Shown here one piece after another: positions 46,230 through 57,282 of a stretch of 64,000 nucleotides of DNA (its first letter is position 1; each line of letters opens with the position of its first letter). The stretch is taken from positions 45,187,359-45,251,358 of the forward strand of contig CM046004.1 of assembly GCA_025175895.1 (NCBI GenBank), given 5' to 3'. The stretch is from Wurfbainia villosa. Its lineage: Eukaryota > Streptophyta > Magnoliopsida > Zingiberales > Zingiberaceae. The notes under the pieces were generated by a model. The model did no database searches, was not told the origin of the DNA, and worked only from the letters and a program-made list of their open reading frames with translations. A program made the translations under genes and the position numbers.

Positions 46230-47564
46230 ATGCAACCAGAAGAAATGCAACAACCTGATATCTCTACGGCGGAGGAGCGCCCCATCACCCTTCTACCATC
46301 GGTGCTAAAGGCCTTAATGGATGATGCTATCACAGAAGCCCTCGCTAGAGAAAGGAGAAGGACCGGATATCTGCATCCGCACTCCGGGGAACCTTCTTCC
46401 AGAGATCCCCTCCCAGAAATGCCTCCTCCCTCTCGTACCGCCGCCCATGGTGAGGTGTTGCCTGGAGGCGGACTCGGGGGAAGAACACCCCAGAATACTA
46501 CGCCCTTCACCCAAACGCGCCGGGAGGAACAGGGTGAAAGTCAATCAACCAGACCTCCGGAGTTCTACGAACCTAGCCCCTTCACGATGGACATTCTTTC
46601 GGAGCTCCCTCCATCCTACTTCCGAAATCCTCAGGTCAGTAAGTACGACGGTTCGACGGATCCGGAAGAGCACATATCGCAATTCGATGGAGCGGCCTCG
46701 CTTCACTGTTATACTGACGCTCTCAAGTGTCGAGTCTTCCGGACCACCCTGATTGGTTCGGCGCAAAAGTGGTTCACTACTCTGCCACCGGGATCTATCA
46801 CCTGTTTCGCTGACTTCCAGAGAATGTTCAGTCGAGAATTTGTCAGCTGTAAGGCGTATAAGCAAGACGCCTCTATGTTAATGCATATCACCCAGGGACC
46901 TTCAGAATCCCTTAGGGGGTATATCCATCGATTCACCTCAGCAGCTAGGGGAATCCCCGCAGCCCGATCTGAATCCTTCCGGGGTGCCATTCAGCACGGG
47001 CTGAAGGAGGGCCCCTTCCTTAGTTCCTTGCTGAGACAGCCTACGGATAGCTATGAAGAGCTACTGAGCCGTGCAGAGCAGTTTATCCGCGAAGAAGAAG
47101 GATTAAGGGTGATGAGAGCCGAGCGAACTGCCGCAACAGTCCCAACTGAAAGGGCTCGTCCCGCTGCTCCTCAAGCTCCTCCTCGACGGGAGTATACAAG
47201 ACCTTTTCAGCACGAGGCTCCGAGGCCTCGACCAATGCTACAGGGAGTTCGCCCCGCCCCGCCATTGCAAATCATGGCTGCTGAAGTGCTTCCTCCTGTG
47301 AGGACTTGGAAAGAACGTGAAATGGAGTTCTACGATCAACAGGGTCTGCTACAACGACCCTTGGGACATAGAGGGATCCCGCGTAATCCCCCAGCCCCGT
47401 TCTTCTGCCAATATCATACAGAGTATGGTCACACTAGCAATCGATGTTTCAAGCTGCAAGAAGAACTAGAACGCCTCCATGTTGCATATCCGCAATTGAG
47501 GTATCCAGCCGGAGGAACGCAGACGGCGAGGCCCTCAACCAATGTTGCCCGTCGGGTCAGATAA
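46230..47564 (+). CDS. gag: Gypsy-T Gag
   Basis: 444 codons, open from ATG 46230. The N-terminal 120 residues are Pro/Arg-rich and unstructured. The retrotransposon gag domain follows at about residues 135-300 (GSAQKWFTTLPPGSI, then a helical part ending SRAEQFIREEE). A basic Pro/Arg linker leads to a zinc knuckle of the form C-X2-H-X4-H-X4-C at about residues 394-407 (CQYH...GHTSNRC), the variant usual in Tat elements. Gag should coat the RNA in cytoplasmic virus-like particles. The stop lies 23 bp inside the start of the pol frame, which is +1 relative to gag. It is the only long intact frame of this element on the plus strand. Confidence 0.9.
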   Translation: MQPEEMQQPDISTAEERPITLLPSVLKALMDDAITEALARERRRTGYLHPHSGEPSSRDPLPEMPPPSRTAAHGEVLPGGGLGGRTPQNTTPFTQTRREEQGESQSTRPPEFYEPSPFTMDILSELPPSYFRNPQVSKYDGSTDPEEHISQFDGAASLHCYTDALKCRVFRTTLIGSAQKWFTTLPPGSITCFADFQRMFSREFVSCKAYKQDASMLMHITQGPSESLRGYIHRFTSAARGIPAARSESFRGAIQHGLKEGPFLSSLLRQPTDSYEELLSRAEQFIREEEGLRVMRAERTAATVPTERARPAAPQAPPRREYTRPFQHEAPRPRPMLQGVRPAPPLQIMAAEVLPPVRTWKEREMEFYDQQGLLQRPLGHRGIPRNPPAPFFCQYHTEYGHTSNRCFKLQEELERLHVAYPQLRYPAGGTQTARPSTNVARRVR

Positions 47565-50500
47565 TCAACAACCTCGGGTCACTTTCCCCCAAATGCCGTC
47601 CCGAGAGGTGGTCTCCCAAGAAGGCCCATCAGGTGAGGGCCCTTCCTCCGCTTCAGATGACCTTCCCCCTCGGGGAGTTATCCATGTGATAGCCGGAGGA
47701 CCTACTGACGGGGACTCTAACCGGGCACGGAAGTCATACGCCCGTCTTATGGAGAGTTTGGCCATCGTCATCGATCGACTGCATACAGGCGCCGCGCCAT
47801 TTCGTTCGTGCCGAGAAGATTTGCGGTGTTCTCACGCCTCATCTGACGCCTTTGGTTATCCGTATATCACTGGCTAATTTTGATGTTGACCGGGTGCTAG
47901 TTGATTCGGGAGCTCACAACATCCTCTTCCAGGAGGCCTTCAAGCAGATGCAACTGGGAAATGCCCAGCTAGAAGATGTGTCCACTCCCCTTTTCGGATT
48001 CGCAGGGCATATGGTCCACCCAGCGGGGCAGATTTCATTGCCTTTAACTCTGGGTGAAAAGCCCCGCCAAAAAACTAGTATAATCCCTTTCCTTATCGTG
48101 GATGCTCCATCCACTTATCGCTATTCGGGCGCCCTTTCTCACCCTTTTCAGCTGTGGCTTCGTACCACCGTGAAATTTCCAGTGGGACAATTGGTGGGAG
48201 AAGTTCGGGGAGAACATAAGGCCTCCCGGAGCTGCTATGTGCAAATGGTTCGGGACGATCAAAAGAAGGCCAGGACTGAAGACCTAAAAGGAAAAGTTGT
48301 CATCGCTACCGATGTCTGCATCCTGGAGGAATCTCCCCCCAAGGCTGATAAGATAGAGGAGGGAGAACTGGTGGAGATCGCTCCAGGAATGGCCACACGG
48401 ATAGCACAACAGTTGGATATCAAAGAAGAGCTGGTGGCCTGCTTAAAGGAGAATGAGGACATCTTTGCAAGAGATGTGCATGATCTCACGGGTATCCATC
48501 CTCAAGTAGCGAAACACCACCTCAACATCATTAGAGGAGCCCGACCCATCCTACAGAAGAGGCGACATTTTGGACCCAAGAAAGACAAGATCATAGCTGA
48601 GGAGGTGGATAAGCTACTAAAAGCGGGCCACGTAAAGGAAATCCAGTTTCCCGAATGGGTTTCTAATGTAGTCTTGGTCCCCAAGCCTTCTGGGCAATGG
48701 AAGATGTGTATCGATTTCCGTGATTTGAATAAAGCATGCCTAAAAAGCTACCCCTTGCCTCGTATTGCTCAATTGGTGGAATCTACAGTAGGAAATGAAG
48801 TGGTTTCACTAATGGATGCATATCAGGTATATCATCAAAAACCTTTGGCCGAAGAGGATCGAAGAGGGTTAGCTTTGTATTGCTGGAGGATTATATGCCT
48901 ATGTGGTCATGCCGTTCGGATTGAAGAACGCCGGGGCTACATATCAGCGCCTTATGGACAAAATTTTTGCAGAACAGAAAGGGAAGAATGTGGAGGTCTA
49001 CGTGGATGACATCCTGGTCAAGTCGAAGGTCACTCGGGATCTAGTCAAGGACTTGAATGAAACCTTCACTACGTTAAGGCGATTTAATATGAAGCTAAAC
49101 CCTAACAAATGCTTGTTCGGGGTAAAAAGTGGCAAGTTCTTGGGGTACATTGTGACTGAGAAGGGGTTGCAAGCCAACCCCGAGAAGGTGAAGGCCTTAT
49201 GCAACATGAAGTCACCTACTAATCTGCAAGAGACCCAGAAGTTAGTGGGCAGGATTGTTTCTTTATCCCGATTCATAGCCAGATCGGCGGACAAAGGGCT
49301 ACCTTTCTTCAAGATCTTGCGCAAAGCTACTAAATTTCAGTGGGACGATCAATGTGAACAAGCTTTCCAGGAGTTGAAGAGATATCTGGCTGGACTCCCG
49401 TTATTGGCTAAACCAATACAGGGAGAACAACTATGGATGTATCTGGCCGTCTCAGAAGGAGCCGTTAGTTCGGTATTACTGAAACAAGAAGGTTCTCACC
49501 AGCAACCTATTTACTATACCAGCCATATTCTGAAGGGGGCAGAATTCCGTTATACGGAGTTAGAGAAGCTGGCTTATATCTTAGTGCTAACCGCCCGCAA
49601 ATTGAGGCCATACTTTTTGGCTCATCCTATCACCGTTTTAACACAGCGAATTGGGCAAGGTCGTCACTAAGCCAAATTTCTCGGGAAGGTTAGCCAAATG
49701 GGTGATAGAGCTAAGCGAGTATGATATACACTACCAACCTCGCACGGTCATCAAGGCCCAGGCACTCGCTGATTTCCTGGCCGAGGTACCTTGTGGTTCG
49801 GAAGAAGGTTCAGCTATGAAGGAGAGAGAACCAAAGGCATGGAATATATTCGTAGATGGCTCCTCAGGATCTACAGGCAGTGGTGTTGGTGTTCTATTAA
49901 TTACCCCGGAGGGTGAAGAAACTCGATTAGCCGTTCGCCTGGAATATCAGGCATCTAATAATGAAGCGGAATATGAAGCTATCCTAGCAGGATTGCAGGC
50001 TGCTAAAGCGGTAGGGGCTTCTTCCATTGTGATCCACTCGGATTCCCAGTTGGTAATATCCCAACTTCAAGGTTCTTTTGCGGTTCGGGAGGAAAGGCTG
50101 CACAAATACTTGAAAGCTTTTGAGAGAGAAAAAGCTCAATTCCATCAAGTCCTCTTGAAGCAAATCCCGCGGGAGCACAATGAGAAGGCCGATGAATTGG
50201 CTCGGATGGCTAGTGCTGTGGGAGGAATGAAATCATCGGAGACGATCCAGGCGAGAATTCACACTTCCTTAGCAATATGCAACATAGAAGGAGACGCACC
50301 CGAATCAAGCCTAATTCTTGATTGGAGAACTGATATCATAGCTTATTTACGGCACGGGAAGATTCCTGAAGGAAAAATTGCGGCATCTACTTTAATACAC
50401 CGAGCCAAACGGTTCATCCTCTTAAATGAAGACCTATACAAGACCTCTTTCGGGCGACCCTTGTTAAAATGCCTAGGAAAGGAGGATGCAGAATGGGTAC

Positions 50501-51521
50501 TCCGAGAGATCCATGAGGATCTTTTGCAATCATTTAGGAGGAGAGCTTTAGCAAGAAAGACCTTGTTGGCGGATACTTTTGGCCTACTCTTCAACGAGAT
50601 CTGGCTCGTATATTGCAAAGTTGCATCGCTTATCGAAACATAGCAACCGCCGTTACGGCAAAGTTGTAGTCTCTTCTGTCCTTTTGATCAATGGGGAATG
50701 GATATAGTGGGTCCGATGCCAACGACACCTTTCTGAAGAGGTTTTATTGGTCGTGGATTATTTTTCCAAATGGGTGGAGGCGAGCCCTTAGCCAAAATTC
50801 GAGAATGCCGTAATACGCTTCTGATTCTTATGGAGAAATATCATTTGTCGGTATGGTATCCCTCGGAAAATAGTCGGTGATAATGGGCGACAATTCGAGG
50901 AAAAAGATTCAAGAATGGTGCCAAAGTCTCAACATTCACAAGCTTTCACTTAGCTCACCCTCAGCGAATGGACAAGTGGAGGTAACTAACAGGATCCTCA
51001 TTCAAGGATTAAAAACCAAGTTGGGTGCTCAGAGAGGAAACTGGGTGGAAGAGCTACCAGGCGTCCTGTGGGCCTATCGAACCACACCTAAGACAGTGAC
51101 AGGAGAGACTCCCTTTAGTTTGGTATATGGGGCGGAGGCCATTATTTCGGTCGAAGTTTTGTTGGATAGCGCTCGGGTAAAAGCATACAAGCCAGATCAA
51201 AACCAACTTATCCGAAGCACCAAATTAGATCTGGTGGAGGAAAGGTGGGAGATGGCCCGGAGGCGAGCGGAATTTTACAAGCAGAGAGTTCAGCGAGCCT
51301 TTAATAAGAAAGTGGTGCCTCGGAGATTTCAAGAAGGAGATTGGGTTTTGCGTAAGGTCAATCCCGCTGGAGATCCTGGAAAGTTGGCTCCCAACTGGGA
51401 AGGACCTTACGAGATAACACACTGCGTAGCAGGGTCAGCATATTATCTGAAAGACGACTAAGGCAAAGAGCTTCCACGACCTTGGAACGCCCTTCACTTA
51501 AAGCTCTTTCACACTGTATGA
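47542..51521 (+). pseudogene. pol: Gypsy-T Pol: protease, RT, RNase H, second RNase H, integrase
   Basis: 47542-47800 is the pre-protease linker (HVIAGGPTDGDSNRARK). The protease active site VDSGAHN is at about 47900 after a frameshift. RT runs from about 48500 (KMCIDFRDLNKAC) to about 49200 with YVDD at 48999-49010 and a shift near 48895. The first RNase H is at 49330-49650. After a shift at about 49650 the second RNase H shows IFVDGSSGS, NNEAEYEA, HSDSQL and EKADELA (about 49840-50220), i.e. all four acidic positions. The integrase zinc finger and core (DIVGPMP) are broken between 50530 and 50880. The integrase C-terminal half runs 50877-51461 with a tail to 51521. Not functional as read, although several shifts may be sequencing errors. 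Confidence 0.9.
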
Positions 51522-51714
51522 GAAATATGAAATGGAAAGGAAGAAATTATGAAACTCAGAGGGGGTGTTTATTGAATTGATTATATCGATGGAATGTCAA
51601 ATGCTCTCTAAATTTCATTAAGGGGTTATTTACAAGGGCAATACGGTATCACCAATGAGTATTGAAGGAGAAAAGAAAACAGAAGGAAATCCCGTTTCAA
51701 AATGAGATACTATA
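51522..51714. other. Short spacer after integrase with a purine tract
   Basis: GAAATGGAAAGGAAGAAA at about 51530-51547 is a pure purine run. It could be a relic or secondary polypurine tract, but it is 8.2 kb from the 3' LTR. Otherwise nothing is seen before the aORF1 stop. Confidence 0.35.
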
Positions 51715-53524
51715 TTACAACTTAAATTCGGGAGGATAACGTTTGAACCCGACCTCCCAATTTAAAGAAAATGAAGGATAAGTTGGAGGAGGCAATCCAC
51801 AGGCGATATTGTCTAACTCGTCATTAAATCCATCCACGATAAGTGGTGCGCATTAAAATAAGCGAGTCGCTCTGGCGGTTCGGGTGATCGAGCCGTTCTC
51901 GATCTTTGCCTCTTGCACTTTTCTTGTTGTTCGCGAAGATTACGGCCTTGCGTCCACATAGCGCCGTGACACCTCCATGATTGCGTCGGCCCGGTGGAAA
52001 CATCATCGGCTCGAGAACTTTGGTCTGCTGCACAAGATGCGTCATCTCCACCATATTCCGACGCATAGAGGTGAAATCCCTTCCACCGCTTGGAATAAGA
52101 TCTGGTCCGACGAGTTCGAGTTCATCCTCAAGGGAAGTCTCTTACTGCGTAGGCGGGCATGAGCATGCGCCAGGAATTTATAAGGAGGAGTTTTCTTGTA
52201 CCTCCTTACACAAGCTGCGGAGGTCCCTATCTTATCTGTGCTCGTTGGTATTGAACTTGAAGGTGGCGATGGTGTCCGCGTCTGTTGCTTCCCCTTGAGG
52301 AGCTCTGCTACACCTTGAAGGCGCCATAGCTCTTGGTGAGGATGGTTCCGTGTCAAGAGAACTTGATGGGATTTCTCTTTGAGGACAAGTAGCCCCACCG
52401 GACATATCGTTCCTTTATCTTGTGATAATGTCGGCATCTTTTTGAATTCTTTGTGAGCTTGATTAATTGCTCTCCCGCACCAATATGTTGTGATAGAAGT
52501 TGTCTCGACTCGAGCATTCGCCAAGTCTTCCGTTCTGCCGTTCCCATTCTTGGGCTTGAGCCCGTATTGGTGAAGGAGCGATCCAACTCTCGGTGGTTGG
52601 TCGAGGGCACATCAGGTTGAGGAGAAAAGAAATGAGTCAGTTAAACAAAGATAAGGAAATGGACTGAAAAAAACGTACCAGGTCCAAAGAGTGACGCAGG
52701 CTTTCCATACGAGGAGTCATCTCCTCTAAGTTCGGATCGAAGACTCACAGGAGAAAGGGAAGAAGATGGGGACGGATGGCGTGAAGGGTGAATTTCACCG
52801 CAAAGGGAGAATGGAGGCGGTATTAATTGGTGGAGAACGAGAGAGGAGGAGTCTCATTCAAAAGGCCCGTGGAAGTGGTGGTCAAGTATGGCATATCCGG
52901 AGATGCGGGGAGAACGGGCGTCACATTTGTCGGGGAGGTGAAGTCAGAAGGAAAAATCGAAGGAGGCTGATCGGAGGAGGGTCTTGAAGAAGATGAGATG
53001 ATGAGCACTGGGTCGGGGAAGCCTTCAATGAGAATTTTAGAAGTAGAAGGCTCCTGATTAGGGCCTACAGGAAGAGGAGGACTTTTCGGGCGATAAGCGA
53101 AGGGGGAGGTTGGCAGCGAAGGAATGTCAACCGCCATGGGCTCAGGAGAGGAATGATGGCAGGATGGAGAGAGGCAGAGTATAACCTCTATTATTGGCGG
53201 ACATGAAAGCACCCCCTTCCCAGATGCCTCCCCAGGTTGCGGGGAAGAAGAGGGCAATTTCTGAATATCGTTAACAGAAGGAGGCAAAGGGGGAAAGTTA
53301 GGGCTTGTACAGGTAAGAGGGAGTGAAGAGGGACTGATGACCCCGGCTTCCTTCGGGATGGGGGTAGCGAAAGTCACCGAAGGAGGGGAGGGAGAACGAT
53401 GAGGTGATCCCTGTATGGTGGTGATCGAAGGAGGTGAAGAAGAAGAAGGAGCTAAGGGTTGACTGATACCCCGTTTGCGATTCGCGTAGCGGCCCGCTAT
53501 TTCCTGAAAGAAGGTGGAATGCAT
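51715..53524 (-). pseudogene. Antisense gene aORF1, copy 2 (complete extent)
   Basis: Starts at ATG 53524 (MHSTFFQEIAGRYANRKRG) and stays open for 233 codons to 52823, rich in Pro and Ser. The candidate intron begins with GTACGT at about 52678. The coiled-coil exon follows (about 52600-51860) with several indels, then the tail with the QG-x-PPP motif and a stop at 51715-51717 (PPEFKL, stop). The total is about 1.8 kb. The tail resembles that of aORF4 (GF, hydrophobic, QG-Y/L-PPP), so the two may be related. It lies opposite to gag-pol, just downstream of integrase, with the satellite in its upstream region. Confidence 0.6.
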
Positions 53525-53764
53525 CTCGGATATCTGAAAACAACGAAAGACGAGGAACCGGGAAGAAAAGATCGAAGAAACGAAATTTGGCGGCGGAGGA
53601 GCAAGCAGACGAAGAAGAAGGAAACCAAAAGATGAGGGGACGAAGGTAGCAGAAGAAACGAAGCGAAAGGGTCCCTATAAAAGGAGGAAGAATGGGCTTG
53701 CGGTACATTAATGGGCTTGGCGGTAGTGAGAGGGAAAGAAGGATTTATTTTTTCCTAAATAGCC

Positions 53765-55520
53765 CATTATATACAAAATAACATCCCCGCAGAGCGGAAG
53801 TTTATCCCCGTGTGGTGGTGGAACGGAAGAACCGAGACTCCTCGGTTACTATTTACTCTATATATAAAATGCTATCCCCGCAGAGCGGAAGTTTATCCCC
53901 GTGTGGTGGTGGAACGGAAGAACCGAGACTCCTCGGTTACTATTTACTCTATATACAAAATGCTATCCTTGAGCGAAGTTTATCCCCGTGTGGTGGTGGA
54001 GCAGAAAGCAGAGACTCCTCGGTTACTATTTACTCTATATACAAAATGCTATCTCAGAGCGAAGTTTATCCCGTGTGTGGTGGTGGAAGCGGAAGAAGGA
54101 CTCCTCGGTTACTATTTACTCTATATACAAAATGCTATCCCAGAGCGAAGTTTATCCCGTGTGGTGGTGGAGCGGAAGAACCGAGACTCCTCGGTTACTA
54201 TTTACTCTATATATAAAATGCTATCCTTGAGCGAAGTTTATCCCGTGTGGTGGTGGAGCGGAAGAACCGAGACTCCTCGGTTACTATTTACTCTATATAC
54301 AAAGTGCTATCCCAGAGCGAAGTTTATCCCGTGTGGTGGTGGAGCGGAAGAACCGAGACTCCTCGGTTACTATTTACTCTATATATAAATGCTATCCTTG
54401 AGAGCGAAGTTTATCCCCATGTGGTGGTGGAGCGGAAGAACCGAGACTCCTCGGTTACTATTTACTCTATATATAAAATGCTATCCCCGCAGAGCGGAAG
54501 TTTATCCCCGTGTGGTGGTGGAACGGAAGAACCGAGACTCCTCGGATACTAATTACTCAATATACAAAATGCTATCCCCTCAGAGCGGAAGTTTATCCCC
54601 GTGTGGTGGTGGAACGGAAGAACCGAGACTCCTCGGTTACTATTTACTCTATATATAAAATGCTATCCCAGAGCCGAAGTTTATCCCCGTGTGGTGGTGG
54701 AACGGAAGAACCGAGATTCCTCGGTTACTAATTACTATAGATTCACAACGCGAGCCCCGCAGTGCGTAAGTTTATCCCCGCGTGGTGGTGGAACGGAAGA
54801 ACCGAGACTCCTCGGTTACTATTTACTCTATATACAAAATGCTATCCCCGCAGAGCGGAAGTTTATCCCCGTGTGGTGGTGGAACGGAAGAACCGGGACT
54901 CCTCGGTTACTATTTACTCTATATACAAAATGCTATCCCCGTGTGGTGGTGGAATGGAAGAACCGAGACTCCTCGGTTACTATTTACTCTATATATAAAA
55001 TGCTATCCCCGCAGAGCGGAAGTTTATCCCCGTGTGGTGGTGGAGCAGGAAGCAGGACTCCTCGGTTACTATTTACTCTATATACAAAATGCTATCCTTG
55101 CAGAGCGAAGTTTATCCCGTGTGGTGGTGGAGCGGAAGGCAGAGACTCCTCGGTTACTATTTACTCTATATATAAAATGTTATCCCCGCGAGCGGATGTT
55201 TATCCCCGTGTGGTGGTGGAACGGAAGAACCGAGACTCCTCGGTTACTATTTACTCTATATACAAGATGCTATCCCCGCAGAGCGAAAGTTTATCCCCGT
55301 GTGGTGGTGGAACAGAAGAACCGAGACTCCTCGGTTACTATTTACTCTATATATAAAATGCTATCCCCGCAGAGCAGAAGTTTATCCCCGTGTGGGGGTG
55401 GAACGGAAGAACCGAGACTCCTCGGTTACTATTTACTCTATATACAAAATGCTATCCCCGCAGAGCGGAAGTTTATCCCCGTGTGGTGGTGGAACGGAAG
55501 AACCGAAATTCCTCGGTTAT
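53765..55520. repeat. Satellite-like tandem repeat, 91-bp unit, about 19 copies (copy 2)
   Basis: Same array as 2074-3870. The outer units match closely. Many central units (53965-54420, 55040-55140) have shortened CCGCAGAGCGG parts, reading TTGAGCG or CAGAGCG, which looks like loss of bases at clustered CHG sites rather than normal divergence. Confidence 0.95.
53766..53773 (-). promoter_or_regulatory. TATA-like box upstream of aORF1 copy 2
   Basis: TATATAAT on the minus strand, 242 bp before ATG 53524. Each satellite unit further upstream also carries TATATA on that strand. Confidence 0.3.
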
Positions 55521-55799
55521 TATCTGCCCTATATTAATTAACTTTATATGATTGTATTCTTGTGCAATAGCAGAGTCGGCTCATCTAAGGGGTCTATACA
55601 CCCCACAGATTGAAAAAGACGGAAGAGCCGAAATATGCCCCAAATTACATGTAAATACAAAAGGAGTAAAGAGTAGTACAACTCAGAAGGTCCTGGAGGA
55701 AAGAGATAAACTAGGGAAGTTCGATGATACGGGAGAACTATATACTCCCATCCATCTACAAGGAGAAACAACAAGAGAAACCCTAATACATCTAGGGTA

Positions 55800-56078
55800 T
55801 TACAATTCTTTGTTAGGCGGAACGGATGGAATTTCTTTGCGCGGTCGGGGTTGGCGCAGTAGCTGTTGAAGATAAGACTGCTTCAAGAAGATTTGCTTGG
55901 ACAGTTCTTTTTGGGACCCGACCAGTTGTTGGCGCAAGGAACGATTGTTGGCGGAGGTTTCCTCTAGCTGTTGCTGTAAACACTTCACTTGTTCCTCCAG
56001 AATGACTATGTACCGACGGTCATTTATCTGTTCTTTAGAAGGCGAGGAACTGCTACCTTGTTCTAATATTCTGTCCAT
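55800..56078 (-). CDS. Antisense gene aORF2, 92-residue coiled-coil protein
   Basis: Complete frame from ATG 56078 (MDRILEQGSSSSPSKEQIND) to the stop at 55800. After a Ser-rich head, residues about 22-72 form regular heptads (LEEQVKCLQQQLEE, RQQLVGSQKELSK), followed by a basic Pro-rich tail. No signal peptide or membrane segment is seen. A TATA-like box (TATAAAAA, minus strand 56140-56133) lies 55 bp upstream. No family is recognised. It could be a separate small protein or a remnant of a larger coiled-coil gene. Confidence 0.55.
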   Translation of the reverse strand: MDRILEQGSSSSPSKEQINDRRYIVILEEQVKCLQQQLEETSANNRSLRQQLVGSQKELSKQIFLKQSYLQQLLRQPRPRKEIPSVPPNKEL

Positions 56079-56428
56079 GACAAACCAAGGGAAAAGGAGA
56101 ATAGTGGAGACTATCAGGTAAAGGTCGGTGGATTTTTATAGCAATGAAGGGGAGGAATGCATTTATTGGCAGAAGAGGTAGGGACCATAAATGCCAGAAA
56201 AGAAAGGGAAACGTGTAGGCGGTAGTGGGAAGGTCGACGGGAAGACAACCGTAATTAAGAGGGTCCGAATCACGAGGGTGAGAAAAGTGTGTGTTCGGAT
56301 CCGGGTACCATCCTTCTGAAAACAGAAACCTTATTTCTACAAAAAAAAAAAAAAAAAAAGGACGAAAGCAGATATCGTTTTCCTTCTTTGTTTCATTAAT
56401 ATACTTAAAACAATTACATTGGCTTGAT
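56079..56428. other. Spacer upstream of aORF2 with A tract
   Basis: Holds the aORF2 TATA-like box and a run of about 19 A at 56341-56359, matching 4663-4681 in copy 1. No coding signal is seen. Confidence 0.5.
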
Positions 56429-56882
56429 TTATACAGACTTTCCCCGATTACTCTTAACAGATGAGACAGGAGATGTCTCTTTGGGAGGAGAAGGAGCCAA
56501 TATGACTCGGAAACGCTCGCCTTGAGGTGGAGGAAGAACTGGTGGACCTTCATCGAAAGGGGAAGGACGAGTCCTCGCCAAGGAAGGCACGAAGCCAATC
56601 TTTGGCGGAAGTGGGAGAAGATCAAGCGCGCATGAGGATCTCCCACCGTATACTCCCACGTGAAGGAGGATTCCACACCTATTGCGGAAGGAGGGAAAGG
56701 AGCTTGAAGGATCTCCCAGGAGGGGTGGGAGTTGGACCGGAAGGCGGAAAAGGTAGGGGATGGAAGACTGAAGTGGCGGTTGACTGGGTCTCCGAATCTG
56801 CATCATCTTCAGAGACCCAGTCCTGTATTTCAAAAGATTCTGATTCCGAAGAAATTTCAATGGGATGCCCTGCTGAAGCCAT
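56429..56882 (-). pseudogene. Antisense gene aORF3, copy 2 (Ser/Pro-rich)
   Basis: Starts at ATG 56882 (MASAGHPIEISSESESFEIQ). The head is acidic with Ser repeats, then a Pro-rich segment (PFPPSGPTPTPPG). A frameshift near 56700 moves the rest into the frame that ends at 56429 after PPPQGERFRVILAPSPPKE, about 150 codons in all. TATAAAT on the minus strand (56928-56922) lies about 40 bp upstream. Function and family are unknown. Confidence 0.45.
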
Positions 56883-57282
56883 GATGGTAAGATAGCAAGA
56901 CGAAGACAAGGGGGACGAAGGATTTATAATGGAAGGAGAATGGCGAAAAAGTTCTGGGGAAGGGGGAGAAGACGAAGAGGCTGGCATCTTTTCCGAAGCA
57001 GGAGGAAGGATAGGGAAAATCAACAGGCAAAAGGTCATTTAAAGTGACGTCCGAACCAAAATCGGGGCGGATATGGATACTAGTAGGCAAAATCCCGTAA
57101 GAGAGACCCCGAGCCAGCCAGGCGAGAGCGTTATGTGGTACGGGTAAAGAAATGACGAGGGGAAGCTCAAAATTGGCCCAGAAACCCCGACTCGTTAGGG
57201 AACCCGCAAGGACAGACATATTGATAAAAGTCAGCTCTTAACAGTAAAGAAAGAGTTATTACAGAAAAGACAGTACTGGAGG
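56883..57282. other. Spacer between aORF3 and aORF4 (copy 2)
   Basis: Contains the aORF3 TATA-like box. The remaining sequence gives only frames not kept in copy 1. Confidence 0.5.
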
